DNA of 64,000 nt, taken from assembly GCA_963827585.1 (NCBI GenBank), contig CAWHCK010000057.1:124001-188000 (forward strand), read 5' to 3'. Source of the stretch: VAZQ01 sp963827585 (lineage in GTDB: Bacteria > Pseudomonadota > Alphaproteobacteria > Rhizobiales > Xanthobacteraceae). How positions within the stretch are numbered: the stretch's first letter is position 1; the number at the start of each line of letters is the position of its first letter. The notes beneath the pieces are model-generated. The model had not been told where the DNA came from, did not search any database, and saw only the letters and a list, made by a program, of their open reading frames with translations. Position numbers and translations under genes: made by a program. Shown piece by piece: positions 53,592 through 63,198 of this stretch.

Positions 53592-55907
53592 GGCCGGCGC
53601 CGAAGCCAGGCTTCCTGCTGGTCGCCAGACGCGAATGGCGATGGCTGCTGCGCGACCGCGTGGCGCTCATCTTGATCTTCGGCGTGCCGGTGTTCGCCTT
53701 CGCGGTCCTGACCGCGGTCTTCAGTCAGCCAGTGATCCGCGATCTCGGGGTGGTCGTCGTCGACGCGGACCGATCGGAGACCTCGCGCGCCTTCGTCGAG
53801 CAGGTGGCTGCGTCTGCCAGTCTTGGCATCGTCGAGCGCGCCGACGACCTCGCGTCTGCGGCGCGCGCGATCCGGGCGGGGGACGCCATTGCCGCAGTCT
53901 ACATCCCGGCCAATTTCGAGCGCGACCTGAAGGCCGAGCGCCGGCCGCAGGTGGTCGCATTCTACAATCAGCAGTTCCTGACGGCCGCGGGCGTGGCGGC
54001 GGCAGGTCTGAGCGACAGCCTCGCCGCCGCCAGCGCGGCATCCATGGCACACGCGGCCCCAAAAGCGCCCCGCATCGGGGCGCTCGTTGCCGAGACGATC
54101 GTGCTGGTCAATCCGCAGCGGAACTACGCGCAGTTTTTGCTGCGCGCGCTGTTGCCGATGGTCGCCCATGTGGTCATCGCGCTCGCCGCCGGCTACGCCG
54201 TCGGCTCCGAGTTCCGCCGGCGCAGCATGCGCACCTGGCTCGCCTGCGCGGGTGGCAACCCGATCGTCGCGCTCGCCGGCAAGCTCGCGCCGCTGTTCCT
54301 GATTTTCTTCGTCATCATGCTGTCGGCGGCGCTCATTTTGGAGGGACTGCTCGGGATTTCGTTCAAGGGCGACCTGCCGATGATGGTGGCCGCAGGATGC
54401 CTGCTGATCGTCGGCTACCTGGCGCTGGGGGCGCTGATGCAGCTCCTGGTGCTCGACCTCGCGACCGGGCTCGGCCTCACCGGTCTCGTGGTCTCGCCCG
54501 CATTCGGCTACGCGGGCGTGGGATTTCCGCTGCTGGGCATGAACGCGTTTGCGCAAATCTGGAGCGCGATCCTGCCGCTGCGCTGGTACATGGCGGTGCT
54601 GCTCGGGCAGGCGGCGCGCGGGTTGCCGCTTGCCGAACTCCGCGCGCCCCTTCGCCGTGCTGGCGGCGCTCGCCGTGCTCTACACGCTGCTCGCGTTGCT
54701 GCGCCTGCGCGCGCTCGCAGGGCGGACGTTCCGTGCGGCGCCCGCGCCGACGCCGGCGCCGACCCCTGCCGCGCGGCGCGGCCTCGGCGGAGCCTTCGCC
54801 GCCGAATGGGGCCGCGTGCTCGCGACCCGCGGAGCCTTCATCCTGCTGGTGGGGGCGCCGCTGATCTACGGCTTCTATTACCCGCAGCCCTATCTCAACC
54901 AGATCCTGCGCAAGATTCCGATCGCGGTGGTCGACAACGATCTGAGCGAGCTCAGCCGCAGCATCGTGCAGACCTTGGATGCGAGCGGCGCGGTCGAGGT
55001 CGCGGTCCGCGCCGAGACGCTCGCGGAGGCGCGCGCGGCGATGGATCGCGGCGAGGCCTTCGCCGTGGTTGGCATCCCGCCCCGGACGCAGCGCGACGTG
55101 CTCAAGGGCGACACCGCCCGTCTTCCGGTCTATGCCGACGCCACCTACCTGTTCCTGTTCAGAACAATGTCGAGCGGGATCTCGCTCGCGATCGATACGC
55201 TGTCGTCGGAGCTCGCCGCGCGCGGCGCGCGCACCGATGGCAGCCTGGCCAAGGCGGCGCTGGCGGCCACCAGCCCCGCCGACATCCTGCTGCAGCCGAT
55301 CTTCAATCCGGTCGGCGGCTACGCCAGCTACATCGTGCCGGCCGCCTTCGTGTTGATTCTGCAGCAGACATTGCTGATCGGCGCCGCGATGTTGACCGGC
55401 GCAGCTCTGGCGCAGGCGGCCGGCGGAGCGTTCGCCACCGTGCTCGGCCGCGGCCTCGCGCACCTGACCATCTATGCGCCCGCGCTCGCGCTCTACTTCC
55501 TCGTGCTGCCGCGCTCCTACGGCTTTTCCGTGCTCGGCGACCCGCTGCAATTCTTCGCGCTGGGGGCGGTCTTCATTCTGGCGACCAGCTTCATGGGCCA
55601 GATGCTGGGCGCCTGGTTCAAGCGCCCGGAGGCCCCGACGCTCATCGTTCTCGGCACGAGCCTTCCGCAGTTTTTCCTGGCAGGCTTTTCCTGGCCGCGC
55701 GAAGCGATACCCAAGCCGGTCCTTGCCGCGGGGTCCATATTCCCCTCGGATTTCGCCATCGACGGCATCGTCCGCATCGACCAGCTGGGCGCGAGCCTGT
55801 GGGAGGTGGCGCACGACTGGCGCGGCCTCTGGGTCCTGGCCATCGTCTATTTCGCGATCGCGGTGATGTCGGCGTTTGTCGTCGAGCGGAGGCGCCGGCA
55901 TGGCTAG
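53588..55907 (+). CDS. Fused double ABC-2 type permease, one frameshift
   Basis: Joined about 772 aa, twice the usual ABC2_membrane_3 length (about 370). Half 1: FLLVARREWRWLLRDRVALILIFGVPVFAFAVLTAVFSQPVI, a periplasmic loop with VVVVDADRSETSR, then TMs to LLPLRWYMAVLLGQAARGLPL. At about 54650 a CCCC run shifts the frame +1 and reading goes on as FAVLAALAVLYTLLALLRLRAL. Half 2 repeats the layout: GGAFAAEWGRVLATRGAFILLVGAPLIYGFYYPQ, IAVVDNDLSELSRSIVQ, and TMs to SIFPSDFAIDGIVRIDQLGASLWEVAHDWRGLW. No NBD follows. It is an exporter channel that would need an ATPase from elsewhere. Confidence 0.85.
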
Positions 55908-56876
55908 CCGCAGGTCCGCAGGGATCATCGCGCTCGGCCTGATGCTGGTCGCGGCGGGCGCGGTCGGATACGTGCTGTGGCGTCCCGGAACGGCCGCACC
56001 CATCGTCGGCATCGTGCGCGCGACCGAGGTGCGCGTCGCGCCCGAAGTCGGCGGCCAGCTTGCCGCCATCAATGTCCAGAAAGGCGCCCGCGTCCGTGCC
56101 GGCGAGGTCGTCGCCGAGCTGTCTGCCATCGAGCTGACCGCGGCGGTGGCGCAGGCGCGCGCAGCCCTTGCCGCTGCAAAGGCGTCCCGCGACCACGTCT
56201 ATGCCGGCGTGCGCGCGGAGGAGGTCGCTGCGCTCGCCGCCGAAATCGCCAAGGCGAAGTCGCGGTTGGCATACGCGGAATTGCAACTGGGCCGAACGGC
56301 CACCCTTGCGCGCCAGGATGTTGCCTCGCAGCAATCTCTCGACCAGGCACAAAACGATGCGGCGAGTGCACGGGCTGACGTTGCGGAAGCCGAGGCAAAT
56401 CATGCCGCTGCGCAGGCCGGGCCGACCCGGGAGGAGCGCGCCATCGCCGACGCGCAGGTCAAGGCCGCGGCGTCCGCGCTCGCGGTGCTCGAGCGGCAGC
56501 TGGACAAGACCATCCTGCGGGCGCCGGCCGACGGGGTCGTCAGCGTGGTCGTCGCCGAGGTCGGCGAGAACGTCCTCGCCGGCGAGCCGGTGCTCGCAAT
56601 CGAGGTGCCCGACAAACGCTGGCTGTCGTTCAACGCGCGCGAAGATCGGCTGCACGGGCTCACGGTGGGGACGACGGTCAACGTCGCGCGGGCGGGCGGG
56701 CAGACGGGCCGACGCCTGCCGTCGTCACCGAGCTGCTGCCGCTCGGGCCGTTCGCGACCTGGCAGGCCGAGCGCGCGGTCGGCGACCACGATCTCAACAC
56801 GCTGCGCCTGCGCCTCGATCCGCAACGCAATGCCGCCGCCTTCGAGCTCGGCACGACGGTGTGGTTCGCTCGCTGA
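55900..56876 (+). CDS. HlyD-family adaptor, one frameshift
   Basis: Joined about 325 aa. Start ATG with GGAGG about 7 nt upstream, overlapping the permease by 8 nt. One N-terminal membrane helix (GIIALGLMLVAAGAVGYVLW), then lipoyl-like VGIVRATEVRVAPEVGGQLAAINVQKGARVRAGEVVAELSAIELTAAVAQARAAL. A coiled-coil helix (KSRLAYAELQLGRTATLARQDVASQQSLDQAQNDAASARADV) and ILRAPADGVVSVVVAEVGENVLAGEPVLAIEVPDKRWLSFNAREDRLHGL follow. Near 56708 one base is missing, after which the beta-barrel end reads VVTELLPLGPFATWQAERAVGDHDLNTLRLRLDP. Second adaptor of the same system. Confidence 0.85.
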
Positions 56877-56948
56877 CGCCGAGCGCATGCGAGCGGGTCG
56901 CGCCGTCTCGATGCTGACGTCTTCCCAGATCGTCGCAGCCGCGAGGTT

Positions 56949-58456
56949 TCAGAAGCGGAAGCGCAATCCGACCGTGGGATCGATGTTGTTGCGCTGGAAA
57001 AAGTTGTTCGCCAATCCGCTATTCACTTGTGAGAACATGAAGCCGGCGTAGAGATCCCACTTCGGCGCAAACTTCCAAATGGCAGCGGCAGAGATCGCGT
57101 AGAAGGTACCGGCGCATTGCGAGCGCTCGGCGCCGGAGCAGGGCGCAGGCCCTCTGGCAGCGGTGCCGAAGAAGGAATCCTGGATGTACTGGTAATAGGC
57201 GGCGATCACATCCAACTTGTCGGTAACGGCGTACTTTGCCCCGGTCCATACGACCTGGAAAATCTTGTCGTCAAGACCGTTCACACCGAACGCGGTATTG
57301 ACGATGTTGGTATTGTTGAAGGCTTGACAGTTTAGGCAAACAAGGTCTCCCGAGATACTGGTAAAAACGGTCTGTGGATCGCTTGGCGCCATATATCGGA
57401 TATGTTCGTAACCGGCGTACAGCTTCAGCGGTCCGTTTGTGTATCTGGCCAACAGCATGACGGCCCTATTGTCGGAGATCGTTGCCGTGAACGTCTGCGG
57501 CAGAAACGGGGGATCGGCACCCCGTTTACGTCGGGGCTTCCGGGCCCGACCGAGAACCCCACGGAATTTCTGATATAGCTGTAAATTGCGTCGACCGAGA
57601 GCACACCGTTGGCCAAATTGGGAATATCAGCGCCGACCCCGAACTGGTAGGCGCCGTCGGAGGCGTTGTTCTGGTCGTAGCCACCGAACTGCCACAGCGC
57701 CGCCACCCGGAATTGGCCGAGCTTGAGCCGATATTTCAGTGACGTCGAGTATCTGCAGTTTTCGGTATTGCCGCCGCCGCAGGTTATTCCCTGAAAGCCG
57801 ATGGGTGAGAAGGCGTAGGAGCCGCCCATCGGATCGTATTCGAGGACACCGTCGTAAGTCAGCGCGTTCTGCCGGAAAACCGTCAGCGTGCCATAGGTCG
57901 GCGAACTGACGCCGACATAACCTTGGCCGTTGAACCACTGGCCCGCCCGGCTCGAACCGGCGTGGCCGGTTTGCAGGTTTTGGGGGACGCCGGCGTTCGC
58001 AGCCTGCGATGCCGGTCCATCGGAGAATCGGAAGGAATACGGGTCGAAGCCTGCGTCCAGAGCAAAGACTAAAGAGGTGTCCCCGCCGATGGGCTCAGTT
58101 CCTTTGATTCCAATGGTTGAATTGCTCAACGCGTTGGGTGCGGCAACCCACATCGACGACCTGTTCTGTCTCTGGATTATGTATGAGGATCCGGGCGCGG
58201 ACCGTGGGTCAAACGGCGCGCCGTGGCTCTGCCACCCAACGCCCGCGTCAATCGTGCCGTAGATCGTGATGCCGCGCCAGGTCAGCTGGCAGTCCGTGTC
58301 AATGAAGTCCCACAGGCCTGTGCACGTCTTGGGGGCGGAAGCAGCGGTGGCCGGCGAAGCCTTGGTCGGGACGCCGTCGGCGGCCCACGCCTCCACCGCG
58401 CATGCGGCGCCAGCAACTGCGAGAAGTACCGCGGCAGAAATACCGAGCCTTGTCAT
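56949..58456 (-). CDS. Gram-negative porin, one frameshift
   Basis: Joined about 502 aa. Signal MTRLGISAAVLLAVAGAACAVEAWAAD. The start LTWRGITIYGTIDAGVGWQSHG is typical of porin_4 (PF13609); then NSTIGIKGTEPIGGDTSLVFALDAGFDPYS, YVGVSSPTYGTLTVFRQNALTYDGVLEYD (first strands and L3 region), and a C-terminal barrel ending NNFFQRNNIDPTVGLRFRF with terminal Phe, needed for BAM insertion. The frame breaks at 57508-57512 in a run of five G; six would restore it. So it is probably a homopolymer error. It stands alone, convergent with the export operon. Confidence 0.85.
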
Positions 58457-58737
58457 GAGAAAGCCCCAGCTGAACCCTGCGAGCGCTTTCCTCCGATGAT
58501 GACTTTGACCAGATAGCGGTTGCGTGACAACCTACGTTCGGTACCCCGATGCGCCCATGGGGACGAAAATTCATTCCTGTTGCGGCTGCGCCACACTCCG
58601 CCCAGTCGACCGGCATGGGTTCCGAGATTCGCGTCGCGCATTTCGACGCAGACGGCGGCTCGGTCACGATCATTGCTGGTTCCGCTGAGGAGAAGCGCGC
58701 GATTATTTCCGGGCGCTCAAAACGGCAATGCTGAAAA

Positions 58738-59139
58738 TCATCCGGGAGCCCTGGGTCCACCGGGTTGCGGCCCCGCGCAAGGCTCGACGTCGGCAAACAG
58801 CTGTTCCGGCTGCACGTTTCCAATTTTCGGCGGTATCGTTATGACCACGCGGGTGCTGTCCTGGTCAGCCGCGATCAGGTCTATGTCCCAGATCGTGATC
58901 AGATCCGCCTCGCGGCGGAGCTTCACCAAATAGCGGTCCGGAAAATCGATCTTTTTGATTTTCGGGTACTTCATGTCCAACCGCTCAAAGGCGCAGTTGG
59001 CCAGCTTCTGCATTTCCATCGGATAGGTGCGCGAGAGCGTAGCGCCTTTGCTACTGTCGTCGCGCGAGGCGAGACCGCAGGCGGCGAGCGCCGTCGCAGC
59101 GCAGGCCAGCATCAAGCCAGTGATACGGAGATCGCGCAT
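58738..59139 (-). CDS. Lipoprotein of unknown function
   Basis: 133 aa from MRDLRITGLMLACAATALAAC; the open frame goes 24 codons further but this is the signal start. Lipobox LAAC (Cys21). The mature part reads LASRDDSSKGATLSRTYPMEMQKLANCAFERLDMKYPKIKKIDFPDRYLVKLRREADLITIWDIDLIAADQDSTRVVITIP, a small alpha/beta domain with one Cys pair candidate, then a Pro/Gly-rich tail. No known family recognised. It sits between the porin and tRNA-Glu. Confidence 0.7.
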   Translation of the reverse strand: MRDLRITGLMLACAATALAACGLASRDDSSKGATLSRTYPMEMQKLANCAFERLDMKYPKIKKIDFPDRYLVKLRREADLITIWDIDLIAADQDSTRVVITIPPKIGNVQPEQLFADVEPCAGPQPGGPRAPG

Positions 59140-59290
59140 GCCGAGCCGCCTGGTACGGGCCAGGGTGACAGGTTCAGACGTCTCGCGCCGGCGGGGGGTC
59201 ATGAACCACACGATAGGCCGGCAGCGGCCTCCGCCTCAATGGCTCCGGCCGGGGCACGTCTGGGCGGGCCAGCTAACGTATTGAAATCTG

Positions 59291-59366
59291 TGGCGCGCCC
59301 TACGGGAATCGAACCCGTGTTTCCGCCGTGAAAGGGCGGCGTCCTGGACCGCTAGACGAAGGGCGC
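59291..59366 (-). tRNA. tRNA-Glu (anticodon TTC)
   Basis: 76 nt including the encoded CCA. On the minus strand the acceptor stem pairs GCGCCCT with AGGGCGC, discriminator G, D-arm around TCTAGCGG, anticodon loop CTTTCAC with TTC, and T-loop GGTTCGATTCC. All arms complete, so functional. Confidence 0.97.
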
Positions 59367-59422
59367 TGAGGGCGCGGCGACGTATAAGGCCGTTTTGGCG
59401 GTGCGGCAAGCAAGCCGCCGCC

Positions 59423-59878
59423 TCACCACTTGCCGGTGTTGGGCATGGAAACCCATGGTTCCTTGGGCGGCAGTGGGGCGCCTTTCTGCAGGAGCTCAAT
59501 CGAGTGCTTGTCGGGCGAGCGCACGAAGGCCATCGTCCCGTCGCGTGGCGGCCGGTTGATGGTCACTCCCGCCTTCATCAATCTGTCACATAAGTCATAA
59601 ATGTCGTCGACCTCGTAGGCGAGATGGCCGAAATGGCGCGCCTCGCCGTAGTCTTCGCTGTCCCAATTGTAGGTGAGCTCCACCAAGGGTGCATCGCGGC
59701 CGGTGCGCTTGCTCTCCTCGACCAATCCTTCGTCCTCGGGCGCCTCCAGGAAGACGAGCGTGTAGCGGTTCTTGTCGTCGACGCGGCGGCGCGCTTCCTT
59801 GAGCCCGAGCTTGTTGCAGTAGAAATCCAGTGCTTCATCGAGGTTGCGCACGCGCAGCATGGTATGCAGATATCTCAT
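59423..59878 (-). CDS. gloA: Lactoylglutathione lyase (glyoxalase I)
   Basis: 151 aa, two beta-alpha-beta-beta-beta modules. RYLHTMLRVRNLDEALDFYCNKLGLKEARRR gives the first metal His5; ARHFGHLAYEVDDIYDLCDRLMKAGVTINRPPRDGTMAFVRSPDKHSIELLQKG supplies the later His and Glu ligands. It isomerises the hemithioacetal of methylglyoxal and glutathione to S-lactoylglutathione. Ribosome site AGAGG before ATG 59878. The sirtuin gene is divergent only 37 nt away, so the promoters overlap. Confidence 0.92.
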   Translation of the reverse strand: MRYLHTMLRVRNLDEALDFYCNKLGLKEARRRVDDKNRYTLVFLEAPEDEGLVEESKRTGRDAPLVELTYNWDSEDYGEARHFGHLAYEVDDIYDLCDRLMKAGVTINRPPRDGTMAFVRSPDKHSIELLQKGAPLPPKEPWVSMPNTGKW

Positions 59879-59915
59879 GGTGTGACCTCTTTGCATCGCC
59901 TGGCGAAAATGCGGG

Positions 59916-60695
59916 ATGAGAGCAGCATACATGATCGCGCCGGACTTGGAGACCGCCATCGACGAGTTGCACGACCTGGTGGAGGGCGCGCGCGTCATCG
60001 CCCCGTTCACCGGCGCCGGAATTTCCACCGAGTGCGGCATTCCGGACTTCCGCTCGCCCGGCGGCCTCTGGACGAAAAACCGGCCGATCCCGTTCGACGA
60101 GTTCCTCGCCAGCCAGGAGATGCGCAACGAGGCCTGGCGGCGCCGTTTCGCCATGGACGCGCAATTTTCCGCCGCGCGGCCCGGCCGCGGGCACCTCGCG
60201 CTGGCGAGCTTCTACCGCGGCGGCAAGGCCCCGGCCGTGATCACGCAAAACATCGATAACCTCCATCAAAGTTCCGGAATATCAGCGGAACACGTGATCG
60301 AGCTGCACGGCAACAACAGCTATGCCGTATGCCTCGCTTGCAGCAAGCGCTACGAATTGTCGTGGGTGCGCCAGCAATTCAGCGCCGCCCGCGAGCGCGC
60401 GCCTGATTGCACCGATTGCGGAGGGCACATCAAGACCGCGACGGTCTCGTTCGGCCAAGCGATGCCCGAGCGCGAAATGCGCCGCGCCGAGCAGTTGACG
60501 CTGGACTGTGATCTTTTTCTCGCAGTCGGCTCTTCGCTGGTGGTGTGGCCGGCCGCCGGCTTTCCCCTGCTCGCCAAACGAAACGGCGCTCGTTTGGTGA
60601 TTATCAATCGCGAGCCGACCGAATTCGATGAAATAGCCGACCTTGTCGTGCGCGACGACATCGGAACGGTGCTGTCTCCGTTTATCGTCCACTGA
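59916..60695 (+). CDS. Sir2-type NAD-dependent protein deacylase
   Basis: 259 aa. Rossmann GAGISTECGIPDFRSPGGLW (33-52), TQNIDNLHQ (110-118) and the catalytic HG with His131 in ELHGNN. The zinc site is CLACS (Cys139, 142) and CTDCGG (Cys165, 168); AVGSSLVVWPAAGFPLLAKRNGARLVIINREPT is the last Rossmann part. It is of the SIRT class III/U like bacterial CobB/Srt, deacetylating lysine with NAD. A Met at residue 6 is an alternative start. Divergent from gloA; probably monocistronic. Confidence 0.93.
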   Translation: MRAAYMIAPDLETAIDELHDLVEGARVIAPFTGAGISTECGIPDFRSPGGLWTKNRPIPFDEFLASQEMRNEAWRRRFAMDAQFSAARPGRGHLALASFYRGGKAPAVITQNIDNLHQSSGISAEHVIELHGNNSYAVCLACSKRYELSWVRQQFSAARERAPDCTDCGGHIKTATVSFGQAMPEREMRRAEQLTLDCDLFLAVGSSLVVWPAAGFPLLAKRNGARLVIINREPTEFDEIADLVVRDDIGTVLSPFIVH

Positions 60696-60854
60696 TTCGG
60701 GCGAGGTGTAAAGATTGTACACAGCCATCCACCTCTTTTGACGCGCAAATGCATTTTGGCCTTTCCCGATGGCCGCCGAATGATATCTTCGTGACGGTCG
60801 AGATTCGAAGCGTTCGTAAGAAGCGCCTGGACTAAGCGGCGGCGTTGGGGCGTC

Positions 60855-61458
60855 ATGACGTCGAACGGAATTGGACCCAAGGGGCAAGGCGGCCTCGGGA
60901 TCGATCGCGGTGCCGGCGGCGAAATCGGCGACGAGGCGGCGACCGTCATCGAGCTGACCGGCGTCATCAAATGGTTTGATGTCTCCAAGGGTTATGGCTT
61001 CGTTGTTCCCGACAACGGGATGCCCGACATCCTCCTGCACGTGACATGCCTGCGGCGCGACGGTTTCCAGGTCGCCTATGAGGGCGCGCGCGTCGTCGTC
61101 GAGGTGCTGCAGCGCCCGCGCGGCCTGCAGGCGTTCCGCGTCGTCTCCATGGACGAATTCGACGGCGGTCCATCCGGCGCAGATGCCGCCGCCGCGCACC
61201 CACGTGACCGTGGCGGCGACCAGCGGGCTCGAGCGGGCGCAGGTGAAGTGGTTCAATCGGCTGCGCGGGTTCGGTTTTCTCACCCGCGGCGAGGGCACGC
61301 CCGACATTTTCGTGCACATGGAGACCTTGCGCCGCTTTGGCCTCACCGAGTTGCGGCCGGGACAATACGTTCTGGTGCGCTTCGGACCCGGCCCGAAGGG
61401 ATTGATGGCGGCCGAGGTGCGTCCGGAAGGCGCGCCCCACGGTCCGGCCTCGCACTGA
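60855..61458 (+). CDS. Double cold-shock-domain protein, one frameshift
   Basis: Joined about 200 aa. First CSD (residues 35-100): ELTGVIKWFDVSKGYGFVVPDNGMPDILLHVTCLRRDGFQ with RNP1 KGYGFV and a divergent RNP2 DILLH. Near 61149-61165 the frame moves +1 and continues STAVHPAQMPPPRTHVTVAATSGLERAQVKWFNRLRGFGFLTRGEGTPDIFVHMETL, the second CSD with RNP1 RGFGFL and RNP2 DIFVH. Two-CSD proteins of about 200 aa are standard in rhizobia. It binds single-stranded nucleic acid. No cold-shock leader could be identified. The break is likely an error. Confidence 0.88.
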
Positions 61459-61603
61459 CGCCACACAACGAGCCGCTATCGCCAGCAACACCGTCGCCCT
61501 TGCGCGGGCGATGTGGGCTTGCCTGCGGCGCCGGGCATCGATGTCGCGACATCGGGCGACGTAACTCTGCTATGTTCGGGGCCCGTCAATCGAGGCCTTG
61601 TCC

Positions 61604-62068
61604 ATGCGTCGTTGCCTGCTTGTTCTCGTCTTTGCGCTATCGTTCCTCACCCTCCCGTTCGGCCCCGGCGGCAGCTCCGCCGCGCAGCAGCTGCAGCAAC
61701 TCGAGATCGCGAGCAAGAACGGCGTGCATATTTTCGGGGTCGAGATGGCCGTCACGCCCGAGGAGCAGGCGAGAGGCCTGATGTTCCGGCGCGAGCTGCC
61801 GGAAAAGCAGGGCATGCTGTTCGACTTCGGGCGGGAACAACCGACGAGCTTCTGGATGAAGAACACCTACATCCCGCTCGACATGATCTTCATTCGCGCG
61901 GACGGGAGGATCCTGCGGGTCGCCGAGAACACGGTACCGCACTCGGAAGAGCTCGTTTCGTCGGGCGGTCCGGTCCGCGCGGTGCTCGAGGTGATCGCGG
62001 GCACCGCCAAGAAGCTCGGCATTGCGCCCGGCGATCGCGTGGCGCACCCGATCTTCAGCGGCCGTTGA
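61604..62068 (+). CDS. DUF192 exported protein
   Basis: 154 aa from the ATG with GAGG 8 nt before it; a TTG two codons upstream would leave too little spacing. Signal MRRCLLVLVFALSFLTLPFGPGGSSAAQQ. DUF192 (PF02643) fold: GVEMAVTPEEQARGLMFRRELPEKQGMLFDFGREQPTSFWMKNTYIPLDMIFIRADGRIL, then RAVLEVIAGTAKKLGIAPGD. Widespread, short periplasmic or lipoprotein-type protein of unknown role. A 5' half tRNA-Pro follows 64 nt later; in related genomes I recall this DUF192 gene sitting beside tRNA-Pro. Confidence 0.88.
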   Translation: MRRCLLVLVFALSFLTLPFGPGGSSAAQQLQQLEIASKNGVHIFGVEMAVTPEEQARGLMFRRELPEKQGMLFDFGREQPTSFWMKNTYIPLDMIFIRADGRILRVAENTVPHSEELVSSGGPVRAVLEVIAGTAKKLGIAPGDRVAHPIFSGR

Positions 62069-62132
62069 ATCGGGGACCCGATGGCGCGGCTTGCTGCCTC
62101 AAACCGAACCGTGTATCGAGGCGCGGCAACGC

Positions 62133-62180
62133 CGGGGCATAGCGCAGCCTGGTAGCGCGGGAGTTTTGGGTACTCCAGGT
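62133..62180 (+). tRNA. tRNA-Pro (TGG), 5' half only
   Basis: CGGGGCA acceptor strand, TA, D-arm GCGCAGCCTGGTAGCGC, then a complete anticodon arm GGAGT-TTTGGGT-ACTCC with TGG, and AGGT of the variable loop. After 48 nt the sequence leaves the tRNA: no T-arm and no 3' acceptor strand are found. It is a truncated, non-functional tRNA-Pro whose right border adjoins an integrase remnant. Confidence 0.8.
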
Positions 62181-62396
62181 GAACGGGCCGCCACTGGTCA
62201 CCGTCCAGATCCCGATGATATCTTTCTGGCGAAGCGCGAGCTCGAATTGCGCTGCCACGCCGATCGCCATGTAGCGGCCGCGCCACTCGGGGATGATGCG
62301 TCTCCGGGCGAGGTCCAAAGCGGCGCGCACGAACGCAGCGGCCGGTGGATAAGTAAGCTCCTGCTCACGGGCGCCGTCGTTGTGGATGATTCCTGT
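62181..62396 (-). pseudogene. Integrase (tyrosine recombinase) internal remnant
   Basis: On the minus strand a 70-residue segment reads YPPAAAFVRAALDLARRRIIPEW and MAIGVAAQFELALRQKDIIG. The AxQFE-x-x-LRQxDxIG stretch recalls the start of the catalytic region in rhizobial phage-type integrases (family pattern AQFELTLRQKDVIGEW); I recall this from family knowledge and have not searched. It is cut on both sides: one end abuts the truncated tRNA-Pro at 62180 and no catalytic R-H-R-Y set follows. A remnant of an integrative element at tRNA-Pro is the simplest reading. Confidence 0.5.
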
Positions 62397-62706
62397 TGAC
62401 GATGCGGCTCGAGCCGCTGTTGCCGAGCACGAGCAGACGCATGGTAAGGCCGGTCGCCACCGGAGCGGCAAAGTGACGTGGTCGAAATGAGCGGCATTTT
62501 CAGTCGGGACGAACGCCCGCCGGCGCCGCAGGAGAATCGGCGGTTGCGTTGGAGCGTCAGCGGCAGGAACAGCGGGCCGAGCAGGACCGGACGCGGTCCA
62601 TTCAGCAAAATCTGGCGCGGGAGTCGCTGCGCGCACCGCGACCGGGCCTGCTTGGCCGGTCGCCTCGCTGAACGGCCGGTAGCGCGCGATGCTGCGAGCC
62701 GGGTGA
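62397..62706. other. Region without a supported gene
   Basis: 310 bases between the integrase remnant and the next hypothetical gene. Frames on both strands are short and Arg-rich. No ribosome site or repeat stands out. Confidence 0.35.
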
Positions 62707-63198
62707 ATGGCTGAGCCAGATCAGCAGGCCGCCGCCGCCTCGCAGCGATCAGCGACCGAGGTCGCGTCGCAGCCGAATGAGACGTCGGCGCCTCCGATCT
62801 ATCGATCGTTCATGCTCGAGGTCGAGCGTCGCCGCCGGCATCTCGTAATCTCGATGGAGCGGCTGAGCGAGATCGCCGGTCTTGCTGATAGAAGTTTTGC
62901 GAAGTACCTGCACAGCGGGACGCCTCACGGGCGTACGGCGCGGTGGGAAACGATACAAATCATTGCGGATACGCTCTGGGGCCGAAAGGGCCCCAAGCTC
63001 ACCGCGATATGCATGCGGCACCAAATTGCGCACATTGCCGCGAATCACGACCGACTTGCACAGCGCGACCTGATGCGCGAGCTCTCGAAGAAGCGGCCGC
63101 GGCGCGTCAGAATCCCGGCGGAGGAGCGCAGCGCCATCGCCAGCCGAGCCGCTCGGGCCGCTGGCACCGGCCGCGGCTGCAGGAACTCGATCCGCTGA
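62707..63198 (+). CDS. Hypothetical protein with HTH-like segment
   Basis: 163 aa. Disordered first 35 residues, then SFMLEVERRRRHLVISMERLSEIAGLADRSFAKYLHSGTPHGRTARWETIQIIADTLWGRKGPKLTAI, whose MERLSEIAGLADRSFAKYL helix-turn-helix shape is Cro/CI-like. The last 50 residues are basic and Ala-rich (ELSKKRPRRVRIPAEERSAIASRAARAA). Such proteins occur on plasmids and integrated elements of rhizobia, which fits the integrase remnant nearby. DNA binding is inferred, not proven. Confidence 0.55.
   Translation: MAEPDQQAAAASQRSATEVASQPNETSAPPIYRSFMLEVERRRRHLVISMERLSEIAGLADRSFAKYLHSGTPHGRTARWETIQIIADTLWGRKGPKLTAICMRHQIAHIAANHDRLAQRDLMRELSKKRPRRVRIPAEERSAIASRAARAAGTGRGCRNSIR

Noticed and set aside
58549..58734. 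61-aa plus-strand frame between porin and lipoprotein
   Set aside because: Lacks a ribosome site and any family similarity; the 281-nt gap otherwise shows nothing.
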